Source of the DNA: Fidelibacterota bacterium
GTDB taxonomy: Bacteria > Fidelibacterota > UBA8477 > JABMPR01
Assembly (NCBI GenBank): GCA_016845065.1
Contig: JAERTG010000175.1
Coordinates: forward strand, 62,001-126,000
DNA: 64,000 nucleotides
Reading direction: 5' to 3'
In this document: positions 53,895-63,180 of the stretch, piece after piece
How the letters are laid out: every line of letters begins with the position of its first letter
How positions within the stretch are numbered: position 1 is the stretch's first letter
The notes under the pieces: model-generated
What the model saw: the letters and a program-made list of their open reading frames with translations, nothing else
Databases searched by the model: none
Told to the model about the DNA's origin: nothing
Program-made: the position numbers and the translations under genes

Positions 53895-55325
53895 ATGGAT
53901 CTACATCAAATACTTTCTGGTATTGACGTAAGAGCTGATTGGATCGGTCTGCGTTATGTAAAAGAAAATACAGGATTTCGACTGGTAAGGGACGGAAAAC
54001 CCGAGTCCAATACGAGAGAATCAAAGCAGGGCGTCATGGTAGAAGTTTTGGTGAACGGACAGTTTGCCTACTATGGAACCAGCCGTCTTGATAAACCAGG
54101 TATACAGGCTGCAGCCGAACGAGCAGTAAAGATAGCGACTGCTGCCTCTCAGTATAGTTTGCACTCTTTTGGAGTTGATGCACGACCTGTGGCCAAGGGC
54201 ATTTACAACTCGCCTTTTCAAACTGCTGCTGCAGCATTTTCTCCTGGAGAACTATCAGAACTCCTGATTAAAGCGACTGCAGAATTAAAAGTCTCGGATA
54301 AGGTGGTTACTACCAATGCCATGGCCCGAACTGTGGAAACTGAATCGCATTTTGTGGCCTCCAATGGTAGTGATGTCGAACAAAAGTATCTTATGGTTTC
54401 GGCTGATTACTCTGCCATCGCCCATGAAGGTAGTGTAACACAAAAACGTACTGACGGTGGTCTTTTGGCCAAAAGTTATCAGGCTGGTATGGAAGTATTT
54501 AATGAAGCTGATGTTCTGGCTCGTTGTCGCAATATTGGTGCAGAAGCAGTTGAATTACTCACTGCTGAAGAATGTCCAACAGGCACCATGGATCTCGTCC
54601 TGGCTCCTGACCAGATGATGTTACAGATTCATGAAAGTGTGGGTCATGCCCTTGAGATTGATCGAATCCTCGGTGATGAACGAAACTATGCTGGATGGAG
54701 TTTTGTACGATTGGAAGATTTTGGTAAATTGCAGTACGGTTCACCTCTAATGAACATCACCTTTGATCCATACGTAGAGAATCAATTTGCGTCTTATGCC
54801 TATGATGATGGTGGTTTGAAAGCTGAAAAGGAGTTCCTTATCAAAGATGGTCTCCTGATTCGTGGACTGGGTGGTAAGGAAAGTCAATTACGCTCTGGTA
54901 TCAATGGCGTGGCCAATTTCAGGGCAAGCTCGTGGAATCGTGCTCCCATCGACAGAATGGCCAACCTCAATCTTGAACCTGGTAGTTCAACTCAAGATGA
55001 GATGATTGCCTCTGTTGAGAAGGGAGTCTATATGACCTCCAACCGATCCTGGTCTATCGATGACTACCGCAACAAATTTCAGTTTGGTTGCGAATATGGC
55101 AAACTCATCGAAAACGGAAAACTTACCAAAACAGTGAAGAATCCGAATTACCGAGCCATTTCAAATCCATTCTGGCGCAGTCTTAAAATGCTTGGGAATG
55201 AAGAAACCTTCGAAGTTTACGGGACACCATTCTGTGGCAAGGGAGAGCCCAATCAGATCATTCGTGTTGGACACGCCAGTCCATTATGTCTGTTTGATAG
55301 TGTGGAAATATTTGGTGGAGCATAA
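53895..55325 (+). CDS. tldD: TldD-like zinc metalloprotease
   Basis: A 476-residue TldD-family protein. The zinc motif HESVGH (His246, Glu247, His251) sits in QIHESVGHALEIDRILGDE, and the third ligand is expected among the later conserved Cys/His. Typical blocks are VATNAMARTVET-like segments, TFDPYVENQFASYAYDDGG and GLGGKESQLRSGINGVANFRAS. TldD works with TldE (the next gene) as a heterodimer that cleaves unstructured peptides and in some species matures ribosomally made peptides such as microcins or CcdA. GAAGGA precedes the ATG by five bases. The partner gene starts 57 bases later. Confidence 0.93.
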   Translation: MDLHQILSGIDVRADWIGLRYVKENTGFRLVRDGKPESNTRESKQGVMVEVLVNGQFAYYGTSRLDKPGIQAAAERAVKIATAASQYSLHSFGVDARPVAKGIYNSPFQTAAAAFSPGELSELLIKATAELKVSDKVVTTNAMARTVETESHFVASNGSDVEQKYLMVSADYSAIAHEGSVTQKRTDGGLLAKSYQAGMEVFNEADVLARCRNIGAEAVELLTAEECPTGTMDLVLAPDQMMLQIHESVGHALEIDRILGDERNYAGWSFVRLEDFGKLQYGSPLMNITFDPYVENQFASYAYDDGGLKAEKEFLIKDGLLIRGLGGKESQLRSGINGVANFRASSWNRAPIDRMANLNLEPGSSTQDEMIASVEKGVYMTSNRSWSIDDYRNKFQFGCEYGKLIENGKLTKTVKNPNYRAISNPFWRSLKMLGNEETFEVYGTPFCGKGEPNQIIRVGHASPLCLFDSVEIFGGA

Positions 55326-55382
55326 TTGTCTTCTGAATGTTGCTGCAATTCTAACAGTTGATAATATTTATTGAGGTACCCA

Positions 55383-56705
55383 ATGGAAAAATTATTTAAG
55401 CAAATTAACCAGACAATTATGGCTGAACTCCAAGAAGGAGAATGTCTGGGATTAGGTTTCGGAGGTGAGCAATCTACCTTTACACGTATCAATGCAGCCA
55501 AAGTGAGACAAATAGGTAATGTTGACGAGGCTGATCTTAGTTTCAACCTCATATTTGATGGTCGTAGAAGTACTGGCAGCATCTCTCTTTCCGGTGATTT
55601 AGAGGAAGATCTGGGTCGTGCGAGAGGAGAGTTTGAGCGATTGAGAGCAGAGGTGGTTCAACTTCCTGAGGATCCATATCTTGTGCTTCCAGAGAGCAAG
55701 GAAACCAGCCATAGTGAAAAGCATGGGAAGATACCTGATGCTGAAAACATTCCTGAAATTCTCCTGCCTGCCATGGGTAAGGTAGATCTCACTGGTATCT
55801 GGGCTTCTGGTCGTGTTTATCAGGGTAGTGCAAATTCAGCAGGTGGGTATCATTGGTTTGCTTCAGATTCGTTCTCACTAGACTACTCTCTGATTACACC
55901 TTCTGAGAAGATGGTCAAAGCAACCTATGCTGGAACAGAATGGGATCAGACGGCCTATGAGACGTTTCTGGCTGATTCAATTAACAAGCTGGAACTTATG
56001 TCACTAGAGCCCAAAAAGATAGAACCTGGCGATTACAGAACCTTTATAGCAGCAGCTGGTGTATCTGATGTTCTATCCATGTTTTCATGGGGTGGAGTTT
56101 CAGAAGCTGCGATTCGTCAGAGTGAGAGCTGCTTGGGTAAAATGCGAAATGAAAAAGTCAAACTGAGCAGTTTGTTTACTTTCTCTGAAGACTTCAGCTC
56201 GGGTTTTTCACCTCGTTTCAATGGAAATGGGGAAGTAGCTCCTGAAAAAACTATCCTTATTGATGGAGGCGAGCTCACCAACACGCTTGTGAGTACCAGA
56301 ACTGCCAAGGAGTATGGCGTCGAATCGAATTTTGCAGCGGAGGGTGAGGGCATGCGTGCTCCTTCCATGGCTGCAGGTTCATTAAAGGAGTCTGACATTT
56401 TGGAAGCTCTGGGAACCGGTGTATATCTTTCAAATCTCCATTATCTGAATTGGAGCGATATGATCGGTGGTCGGATTACCGGAATGACCCGCTATGCCTG
56501 TTTCTGGGTAGAAAATGGTAAAATTGTTGCTCCGATTGAAAATATGCGCTTTGATGATAGCATCTACAGCTTTCTAGGTGAAAACCTTGAAGCGGTCACT
56601 GAAAAGCTGCAAATCAATCCTGATGTAGGTACTTATGATGGACGAGAGCTCAGTGCTATTGTTTGTCCGGGGATACTGTTAAAATCATTTTCATTGACCT
56701 TATAG
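55383..56705 (+). CDS. tldE: TldE/PmbA-like partner of TldD
   Basis: A 440-residue member of the PmbA/TldE branch starting at ATG 55383, seven bases after GAGG. It lacks an HExxxH zinc motif, as expected for TldE. The later blocks FIAAAGVSDVLSMFSWGGVS, KTILIDGGELTNTLVSTRTAKEYG and SNLHYLNWSDMIGGRITGMTRYACFWVENGKIVAP are typical. It should form the inactive-looking half of the heterodimer. The lipid-kinase gene starts at the base after its stop. Confidence 0.9.
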   Translation: MEKLFKQINQTIMAELQEGECLGLGFGGEQSTFTRINAAKVRQIGNVDEADLSFNLIFDGRRSTGSISLSGDLEEDLGRARGEFERLRAEVVQLPEDPYLVLPESKETSHSEKHGKIPDAENIPEILLPAMGKVDLTGIWASGRVYQGSANSAGGYHWFASDSFSLDYSLITPSEKMVKATYAGTEWDQTAYETFLADSINKLELMSLEPKKIEPGDYRTFIAAAGVSDVLSMFSWGGVSEAAIRQSESCLGKMRNEKVKLSSLFTFSEDFSSGFSPRFNGNGEVAPEKTILIDGGELTNTLVSTRTAKEYGVESNFAAEGEGMRAPSMAAGSLKESDILEALGTGVYLSNLHYLNWSDMIGGRITGMTRYACFWVENGKIVAPIENMRFDDSIYSFLGENLEAVTEKLQINPDVGTYDGRELSAIVCPGILLKSFSLTL

Positions 56706-57632
56706 GTGAACATGCCCCAGTCCACAGCTAAACATCGCTATTTACTGATTGTCAATCCAGAGGCAGGTAGTCGATCCACAATGAAAGCCTTACCGGAGAT
56801 CGAACGCCTTTTTCGGGAACGAAAAGCTGAGTACGAGTTCCATTTCACCAAGGATAAAGGCCATGCTACCCAATTGGTCAAGGAGGTTGGGTCTGGTTTT
56901 GATGTGATTGTCTCCGTAGGTGGAGATGGTACCATCAATGAGATCGTGAATGGCATGCCGGAGCTCAACAAACCAATGGGTATTATACCCATTGGTACTG
57001 GTAATGATTTTGCCAGAACCTGCTCCATTGAAATTGGTAATCTGGAAGCTGCAGTGGATGTCCTTTTAGCTCACGAAGTTAAGAAAATTGATATCGGTGA
57101 AGTTGATGGCCGAAGATTTGTCAACGTGTTGGGGTTGGGTTTTGAAGGGATGGCCAATGATTATGGTGCTGTTCTATCATTCCTTAAAGGTACTCCGAAG
57201 TATCTGCTGGCGATCGGTGGCGCTTTTCTAACCTATCGACGAATGCCCCTTCGAGTAAAATTTAATGATATGGAAATGGATGAGAAAGTCTTCCTCTTAA
57301 GTGTTGGGAACGGCTGGAATGTGGGAGGTGGTTTGCAGTTAACACCCAAAGCAGTAATTGATGATGGATTCTTTGACATCTGTTATGTCCGAAACATCAC
57401 CAGGTTTCGTATCATACAGGCTTTCACAAAACTTTATGATGGTACAGCAGACCAAGTACCGGAAGTGGAGATGCACCAGACCAAGGAATTGGAAATTATG
57501 AGTGATCAATTCATTAGAGCTCATGTTGATGGAGAATCATTTGATCCGAAGCAGAAATCGTTTAAGATTAGTCTGATCCCCAAGGCTCAGGAGATTATTG
57601 GTAACTGGTCAGCAGATACAAGATTCAATTGA
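56706..57632 (+). CDS. Diacylglycerol kinase-family lipid kinase, second copy
   Basis: A 308-residue DAGK-family protein. LLIVNPEAGSRSTMK opens it, and the catalytic glycine loop VSVGGDGTINEIVNGM plus IPIGTGNDFARTCSIE identify the ATP- and lipid-binding site. It is most similar in layout to YegS/DgkB-type enzymes, as is the protein encoded at 52821, but the two differ throughout. The start is GTG 56706 or ATG 56712 (MPQSTAK); the latter has an AGGTG a few bases upstream. The gene abuts tldE and overlaps no other. Confidence 0.88.
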   Translation: MNMPQSTAKHRYLLIVNPEAGSRSTMKALPEIERLFRERKAEYEFHFTKDKGHATQLVKEVGSGFDVIVSVGGDGTINEIVNGMPELNKPMGIIPIGTGNDFARTCSIEIGNLEAAVDVLLAHEVKKIDIGEVDGRRFVNVLGLGFEGMANDYGAVLSFLKGTPKYLLAIGGAFLTYRRMPLRVKFNDMEMDEKVFLLSVGNGWNVGGGLQLTPKAVIDDGFFDICYVRNITRFRIIQAFTKLYDGTADQVPEVEMHQTKELEIMSDQFIRAHVDGESFDPKQKSFKISLIPKAQEIIGNWSADTRFN

Positions 57633-57670
57633 TAGATTATGCAATAACAAATAGATCAGAGGTGATTTTA

Positions 57671-58570
57671 ATGAAACGTCTATTTATCGTAGCAATGGTG
57701 TTGGTTTTAACAAGTAGTATACTCCTCGGACAGGAATTAAAACCATATACCATGGGAGCGCAAAGTTCTGAATCACTTGAAGTGGTTCGTGAAATGACCA
57801 GCGAGGCACTTGTAACTGCTGGCTTCACTATCCTGGGTGAGTATCAACCTGCTATGGATGAAACCAGATGGGTTTTCGTTGTTAATTCTAATGAGATGAT
57901 AGAGGCTGTTCAAGAGATTGGTGAGTTAACAGGATTTGCCGCAGCCTTGAGAGTGGGTCTCACTGTTGCAGAGGAATCAGTAAACATTTCTTATACAAAT
58001 CCGCTCTATCTTGGGAACGCCTATTTCCAGAAGAAATTTTCAGATGTTGAAGACAAGTTCCTCATAGTTCAGGACAGTCTGAAAAAAGCCATGGCGACTC
58101 TGGGAACGGTAAAGGACGAACCTTTTGGCGCAGAAAAGGGCATGACTCCTAGGGAAATTGGACATTATCACTACATGTTTGGCATGGAATACTTTGAAGA
58201 TGTGGTCGAGCTTACAGAGTTTTCAAGCTACAAAGTGGGAAAAAGTATTATTGAATCCAAAATATCCAAAGGTGGGGACACCAAGCTGGTTTATGCCTAT
58301 GAAATTCCTGACCATGATTTAAAGCTTTACGGTATTGCTTTAAGTGGCGAAACTGGTGAAGAGCACTTTATGCCAATAATCGATATCAATACTCCCAAAC
58401 ATACAGCCTTCTTACCTTACGAAATTCTACTAATGGGCAATACTGCTGTTATGATGCATGGTCGCTATCGAATCGCGCTGGCCTTCCCAGATCTCACCAT
58501 GACCACATTCTCCAAAATCATGTCGACACCTGGAGATATTGAAGATTTGTTGCGTTCAGTCACCGAGTAA
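57671..58570 (+). CDS. Exported protein of unknown function, DUF302-like
   Basis: A 299-residue protein with a signal peptide (MKRLFIVAMVLVLTSSILLG) from ATG 57671, preceded by AGAGGTG nine bases upstream. An N-terminal segment (PYTMGAQSSESLEVVREMTSEALVTAGFTILGEY) and AALRVGLTVAEESVNISYTNPLYLGNAYFQKKF are weakly reminiscent of DUF302 proteins, which bind small ligands. A second half with strands such as TKLVYAYEIPDHDLKLYGIAL follows. The family call is tentative; function is unknown. A hairpin terminator follows. Confidence 0.5.
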   Translation: MKRLFIVAMVLVLTSSILLGQELKPYTMGAQSSESLEVVREMTSEALVTAGFTILGEYQPAMDETRWVFVVNSNEMIEAVQEIGELTGFAAALRVGLTVAEESVNISYTNPLYLGNAYFQKKFSDVEDKFLIVQDSLKKAMATLGTVKDEPFGAEKGMTPREIGHYHYMFGMEYFEDVVELTEFSSYKVGKSIIESKISKGGDTKLVYAYEIPDHDLKLYGIALSGETGEEHFMPIIDINTPKHTAFLPYEILLMGNTAVMMHGRYRIALAFPDLTMTTFSKIMSTPGDIEDLLRSVTE

Positions 58571-58596
58571 CCACATAGTATAATTCACTCGATAAC

Positions 58597-58631
58597 CTGC
58601 CTCGTTTTGGTTCCAAAGCGGGGCAGTTTTT
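58597..58631 (+). terminator. Rho-independent terminator before the aldo/keto reductase gene
   Basis: Hairpin arms CTGCCTCG (58597-58604) and CGGGGCAG (58619-58626) with one G-T pair extend through TTTT/AAAG toward the loop and are followed by five T. It lies 27 bases after the preceding stop and ends 16 bases before the next start. Confidence 0.8.
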
Positions 58632-58646
58632 AAATGGGGACTTTTT

Positions 58647-59588
58647 ATGCAGTATACAAAACTTGGAAAACGCGGACCAATGGTCTCAACGGTAGGATTT
58701 GGAGCCTGGGCTATCGGTGGGATGAATTGGGGACCTACAGATGATGAGGTATCGCTAAAGGCAATCCACACTGCTCTTGATGAGGGTGTCACTTTTATAG
58801 ATACTGCTGATGTGTACGGCTTTGGTCATTCAGAGGATCTTATAGCACAAGTCTTGAAGGAGCGTGGCAAAGGTGACCTCATCATCGCCACCAAGGCAGG
58901 CAACGACTTTTATTATGCCGATGAGGAAGCCAATAATGGTTATGGTGCCATCCAACAGAATTACAAGAAGGAATATCTTATTGAGGCGGCTGAGAAAAGT
59001 CTCAAGCGTCTCGGTGTAGAAACTCTGGATGTTTTACAACTTCATAGTCCAGATATCGAAAAATTGGAGTGGGATGATCCCTGGGAGGCATTGACCAGGT
59101 TGAAGGAGCAGGGCAAGATCCAACATGCCGGACTCTCTATTCAATCTTTCAAAGAGTCTGATCAAGCTTACCTCATAGAGCGGCATCAGGATCTGCTTGA
59201 TGTAATCCAGGTTCGTTACAACCTTTTGGAGCGCAAAGCTGAAAAAGTACTCTTTCCCGAAGCACTTAAATATGGAGTAGGCGTTATCGTTCGCATTCCC
59301 ATGCTATTTGGATTGCTTAGTGGTAAATTCGATAGAAAAAGCATTTTTGAGGACGATGATCATAGACGATTCAACCTGGATCCTGAAAAGTTAGATAGTT
59401 ATCTCACAAAAATGGAGTCAATGGACGATTTATTTCTGCGCTATGCTGATTGGAGCCCGGCTCAAGTTGCCCTACGGTTTGGGATTTCTCATCCTGCCTG
59501 CCATGTATCTATACCAGGTGGTAAAACTCCGAACCAGGTTAAAGAAAATTGTGGTGCATCTGATATGCCTGAAGTCATATTGAAATAG
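58647..59588 (+). CDS. Aldo/keto reductase
   Basis: A 313-residue NADPH-dependent AKR with a TIM-barrel fold. Active-site residues are visible: Asp in FIDTADVYGFGHSE (Asp-Tyr of DxxxxY), Lys in IATKAG and His in LDVLQLHSPDIE. The RIPMLFGLLSGKF and CHVSIPGGKTPNQV blocks near the end bind the cofactor. It reduces aldehydes or ketones of unknown identity. The start is ATG 58647. The SDR gene follows within 12 bases. Confidence 0.92.
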   Translation: MQYTKLGKRGPMVSTVGFGAWAIGGMNWGPTDDEVSLKAIHTALDEGVTFIDTADVYGFGHSEDLIAQVLKERGKGDLIIATKAGNDFYYADEEANNGYGAIQQNYKKEYLIEAAEKSLKRLGVETLDVLQLHSPDIEKLEWDDPWEALTRLKEQGKIQHAGLSIQSFKESDQAYLIERHQDLLDVIQVRYNLLERKAEKVLFPEALKYGVGVIVRIPMLFGLLSGKFDRKSIFEDDDHRRFNLDPEKLDSYLTKMESMDDLFLRYADWSPAQVALRFGISHPACHVSIPGGKTPNQVKENCGASDMPEVILK

Positions 59589-59600
59589 TTGGGGAAAACA

Positions 59601-60416
59601 GTGGGGAAAGCATTCCAAAAAATATTTATCACAGGTGCCAGTACAGGTATTGGTCGACAATTGGCTCTGGACTATGGCAAAACTGGGTCCGAATTGTGGC
59701 TTCTGGCAAGATCTGAGGCGAAATTGACCGAACTTGCTGGTGAAATCGAGATAGCAGGTGGACAAGCTCACATTCTGATTTGTGATGCCACAGATGAACC
59801 AGCATTTCTCAACTCACTGGGGACCGCCCAGGTGGAGTCAGGTGGATTTGACCTTGTGATAGCGAATGCAGGATGGGGTGGAAGAATGAGATATCCTGGT
59901 GATAAGAATATTGACGTTTTGAATCAGGTTATTGATTTAAACTTTCGGGCAGCGACTCAAACGTTAGAATTTTTTGCTAAATATATGGTGATTGCCAAAC
60001 ATGGCCACCTCGTTGGTGTTTCAAGCATTGCCGGATTCAGAGGTGCGCCTAGTGCAGCAGCATACAGCGCCACCAAGGCCGCCTTGATATCCTATCTTGA
60101 ATCCCTCAGATTTTCCGTACGTCCTTTTGGCGTTTATGTTACAGATATACGCCCCGGCTTTGTAAGAACACCGATGACAGACCGGAATGTGGTGCCGATG
60201 CCATTTCTCATGGAAGTAGATTTAGCAAGCAAGAAGATTAGACGGGCTATTTTCAGGAGAAGGAAACGATTTACATTTCCGTGGCAAATGGCTGTACTGC
60301 TACATTTAATAAAAGCTGCTCCAGATTTTCTATATGACTTTGTAGCAGCCCTTACCTTTGGAAAGCAAGCTGTGTCTGGTCGTACTGGCAAAGCAGAATC
60401 CAATTCCCCATCCTAG
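59601..60416 (+). CDS. Short-chain dehydrogenase/reductase
   Basis: A 271-residue classical SDR. The nucleotide motif TGASTGIGRQLAL, the VIANAGWGG segment, the catalytic Ser in VGVSSIAG and Tyr-x3-Lys in YSATKAALISY are all present. IRPGFVRTPMTD follows. GTG 59601 is preferred because GGGGAA lies upstream; TTG 59589 is an alternative and would add four residues. It probably oxidises or reduces a hydroxyl or keto group of a lipid or sugar; there is no clear indication of substrate. The gap to the ABM-like gene is 42 bases. Confidence 0.9.
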   Translation: MGKAFQKIFITGASTGIGRQLALDYGKTGSELWLLARSEAKLTELAGEIEIAGGQAHILICDATDEPAFLNSLGTAQVESGGFDLVIANAGWGGRMRYPGDKNIDVLNQVIDLNFRAATQTLEFFAKYMVIAKHGHLVGVSSIAGFRGAPSAAAYSATKAALISYLESLRFSVRPFGVYVTDIRPGFVRTPMTDRNVVPMPFLMEVDLASKKIRRAIFRRRKRFTFPWQMAVLLHLIKAAPDFLYDFVAALTFGKQAVSGRTGKAESNSPS

Positions 60417-60458
60417 ATTCAGCAAAATTGAGCAGACAAAGAGTGGAAGGAATAAGTT

Positions 60459-60779
60459 ATGGCAATTAAGAGAGTATGGCACGGATGGACCACACTGGAA
60501 AATGCAGATAAATATCAGCAAGTTTTACAAAATGAGGTGATTCCCGGGATAGAGGCTAAAGATATTCCGGGATTCAGGAAATTTGAAATTCTGCGACTTG
60601 AGCGAGAGGAGGAGGTTGAGTTTTTAACCATTATAACCTTTGATTCAATTGAAAATGTGATCGCATTCCAGGGAGAGAATTATAAAAAATCCTATGTCCC
60701 TGAAGTTGCTCAAAAGGTGCTCAAAAGATGGGATATCGAAATACCCCATTATGAATTGATAGAAACCCGGGATTACTAA
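60459..60779 (+). CDS. Small ABM-like dimeric alpha/beta-barrel protein
   Basis: A 106-residue protein with the ferredoxin-like topology and size of antibiotic-biosynthesis-monooxygenase (ABM)-type proteins: RVWHGWTTLENADKYQQVL, IPGFRKFEILRLEREEEVEFLTIITFDSIENVIAF and a C-terminal strand/helix. Such proteins can act as monooxygenases, stress responders or small-molecule binding proteins; no catalytic residue can be assigned. AGGAA is upstream of the ATG. Confidence 0.7.
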   Translation: MAIKRVWHGWTTLENADKYQQVLQNEVIPGIEAKDIPGFRKFEILRLEREEEVEFLTIITFDSIENVIAFQGENYKKSYVPEVAQKVLKRWDIEIPHYELIETRDY

Positions 60780-60828
60780 GCCAAATCTTTATCCTAGACT
60801 CAGAGTCAATCCCTCCTATACTTGAACG

Positions 60829-62202
60829 ATGTTTAAAACCTTAGATAAATACGTTTTTCGGGAATTACTTACCCCATTTATGTATTCATTGTTGGTACTG
60901 ACAATGATCTTTCTGGTGAACTTCATCATTCGGGCCATGGATCGAATTTTAGGGAAGGGACTCGCCTTCCTCGTTATCCTCGAGTATATCGTTCTCAATC
61001 TAGCCTGGATTCTGGCTCTGGCCATCCCACTCTCTGTCCTGGTAGCCGTCCTGCTGGCATATGGGCGTCTGGCAACAGATCATGAGGTCACAGCCATGCG
61101 GTCTGGTGGGATATCACTTCCCCGTATCATGGCACCAGCCCTGGTCTTCGCTATACTGGTCGGAAGTTTTACCCTTTATTTCAATACAACCATTCTGCCT
61201 GATGTGAACCATCGAGCTCGTCTCCTGGGCTCAGACATCTACCGTAAGCGACCTGATATGGATATTGTCCCCGGATACTTTATTGATGACCTGCCAGACT
61301 ATAACATCAGAGTGAATGAAGTCAATGAGGCTGGTCTTAGCGGAGTAGTTATATTCTCAAAAAGCAATCTCAGAGAGCAGGTCTCCATTTTTGCGGAAAC
61401 GGGTCGTACAGAAACCGTTGGAGGACAGATCATCTTCACCCTCTACAATGGTGAAAAACATCTCCTGGATCTAGATAAGCTGGATGATTACCAACGCGAG
61501 TATTTTGATTCGACCCGACTTACTGTAAAGGTCAACAATCTTGAGTTAAAGCGTCGGGAGTCGGCCGTCAGGGGTGACCGTGAAATGACACCCGCTATGA
61601 TGTATACCAGGATTGAGGAGAATAAGGAAAGATTCAATCGAACCATCGGTCGAATGCATAGCATTCGACTTAATAGTCCAGTATTCAATGGTGATTCACT
61701 GGTGGATATGATGGCATTGATGGATACGATCAAACATATCCCCATCCCAGAAAAAACACCCACTGAGGCAAGAACAAGGGTTTGGAATCGTACTGTGGAT
61801 AAATTGGAGAGCCAGGAGCGTCTTCTGAATAGCTATTTAAAGCAGGTGAACAAGTACCTTGTAGAAATCCACAAAAAATATGCAATGGCGGTTACCTGTA
61901 TCGTGTTTGTGCTCGTGGGTGTACCTCTTGGCATTATGACTCGGAAATCCAGTGGTACCATTGGTGTAGCTATTGGTATGTTTTTCATTTACTGGGCTGC
62001 ACTCATAGCTGGAGAGGAATTAGCTGATCGCCGGATTATGGATCCTGTCCTGGCTATGTGGGCTCCTAATGGGATAATGGCTGTTGCAGGAATCTGGATC
62101 AGCTTCCAGGTTTCGAGAGAAAGAACAGTGATCAATATTCTCTGGTTGAAGACATTTTTAAATCCACTGAACTGGAAAATTATTCCAAGTAAAAAAACTT
62201 GA
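60829..62202 (+). CDS. LptF/LptG-family LPS-transport permease
   Basis: A 457-residue inner-membrane protein of the YjgP/YjgQ family, with six membrane segments grouped as three at the N-terminus (about residues 12-110) and three at the C-terminus (about 348-435). Between them is a periplasmic beta-jellyroll domain that passes LPS along the bridge. FLVNFIIRAMDRILGKG and LAIPLSVLVAVLLAYGRLATDHEVTAMRSGGISLPRIMAPAL are family hallmarks. At 457 residues it is longer than E. coli LptF (366). It indicates an LPS-type outer membrane. The partner permease is not in the window. Confidence 0.92.
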   Translation: MFKTLDKYVFRELLTPFMYSLLVLTMIFLVNFIIRAMDRILGKGLAFLVILEYIVLNLAWILALAIPLSVLVAVLLAYGRLATDHEVTAMRSGGISLPRIMAPALVFAILVGSFTLYFNTTILPDVNHRARLLGSDIYRKRPDMDIVPGYFIDDLPDYNIRVNEVNEAGLSGVVIFSKSNLREQVSIFAETGRTETVGGQIIFTLYNGEKHLLDLDKLDDYQREYFDSTRLTVKVNNLELKRRESAVRGDREMTPAMMYTRIEENKERFNRTIGRMHSIRLNSPVFNGDSLVDMMALMDTIKHIPIPEKTPTEARTRVWNRTVDKLESQERLLNSYLKQVNKYLVEIHKKYAMAVTCIVFVLVGVPLGIMTRKSSGTIGVAIGMFFIYWAALIAGEELADRRIMDPVLAMWAPNGIMAVAGIWISFQVSRERTVINILWLKTFLNPLNWKIIPSKKT

Positions 62203-62213
62203 CAAAGTAAGCA

Positions 62214-62242
62214 TTTACAAAAGTGAGGTATCCGTCTATATT
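62214..62242 (+). promoter_or_regulatory. Candidate sigma-70-type promoter of etfBA
   Basis: TTTACA (62214-62219), a 17-base spacer and TATATT (62237-62242) resemble consensus -35 and -10 boxes. Transcription would begin about 25 bases before ATG 62275, with AGGAGA as the ribosome-binding site. Confidence 0.55.
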
Positions 62243-62274
62243 GCCTCAAATTTTCTGCTTAGGAGAGATGGTTA

Positions 62275-63174
62275 ATGTCACTTCATACAATCGTTTTAGT
62301 TAAACAAGTTCCTGATACTTCAAATATTTCTGGTGACGTCATGCGTCCCGATGGAACCGTAAACAGGGCGAGACTGCCTGCTATTTTTAACCCTGAGGAT
62401 CAAGAGGCTCTGGAGCTGGCTCTGCGCCTGAAGGATAAACATGGTGGCAAGGTGACTGCCTTGACTATGGGTCCCCCCAATGCTGCCAATATGCTCCGTG
62501 AATGTCTTTATATGGGGGCGGACAGGGCTATCCTGGTTAGTGATCGTAGATTCGCTGCTGCTGACACTTTGGCAACCTCCTATGCTTTACACAAGGCAGT
62601 GCATCGTATCGGTGACTATGACCTCATCTTTGGTGGTCGTCAGGCAATTGATGGCGATACTGCGCAGGTGGGTCCCCAAACTGCTGAAAAATTGGGTATA
62701 CCCCAGATCACTTATACTCTGGAAGTTCAAGAATTGAATCTGAAGAAGAAAACGGTTCGCGCCAAACGCGCCATCAAAAATGGATATGAAATTCTTGAAT
62801 CTCCACTGCCTGTTCTACTGACAGTGACCAAAGATGCAGCTGAACCGCGCCCCTTCGATGTACGAAGATTATGTACCTACAAGAGGGCACAGTCCAGATT
62901 TGAAATAGAAGCAACCGTTGACGACAGCCATGACCTGGTGTGGATGGATGAATTAATGGAAAAAATCAAAGCTGACGATTTGCTCATCGAAACCTGGAAT
63001 ATTGAAGACATCGAAGCGGATGTACAATGGTGCGGGCTCGCAGGGTCGCCAACTAAGGTACATAAAGTGGAAAATGTGATACTCAGCGGAGCAGAATTCA
63101 AGAAAGTACCTGCTACCACAGAGGGTTTAAACGACATGATTACTGATCTGATGCAAGATCACATCTTTGGATGA
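62275..63174 (+). CDS. etfB: Electron transfer flavoprotein beta subunit
   Basis: A 299-residue ETF beta subunit (FixA family). The IVLVKQVPDTSNISGDVMRPDG start, the INPEDQEALELALRLKDKHGG-like block and the adenine-binding DLIFGGRQAIDGDTAQVGPQTAEKLGIPQ segment are present. It pairs with EtfA, which begins six bases after its stop, to carry electrons from flavin dehydrogenases to the quinone pool via ETF-QO or through bifurcation. It is a little longer than human or E. coli-type ETF beta, as in many anaerobes. Confidence 0.95.
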   Translation: MSLHTIVLVKQVPDTSNISGDVMRPDGTVNRARLPAIFNPEDQEALELALRLKDKHGGKVTALTMGPPNAANMLRECLYMGADRAILVSDRRFAAADTLATSYALHKAVHRIGDYDLIFGGRQAIDGDTAQVGPQTAEKLGIPQITYTLEVQELNLKKKTVRAKRAIKNGYEILESPLPVLLTVTKDAAEPRPFDVRRLCTYKRAQSRFEIEATVDDSHDLVWMDELMEKIKADDLLIETWNIEDIEADVQWCGLAGSPTKVHKVENVILSGAEFKKVPATTEGLNDMITDLMQDHIFG

Positions 63175-63180
63175 TCGGAT

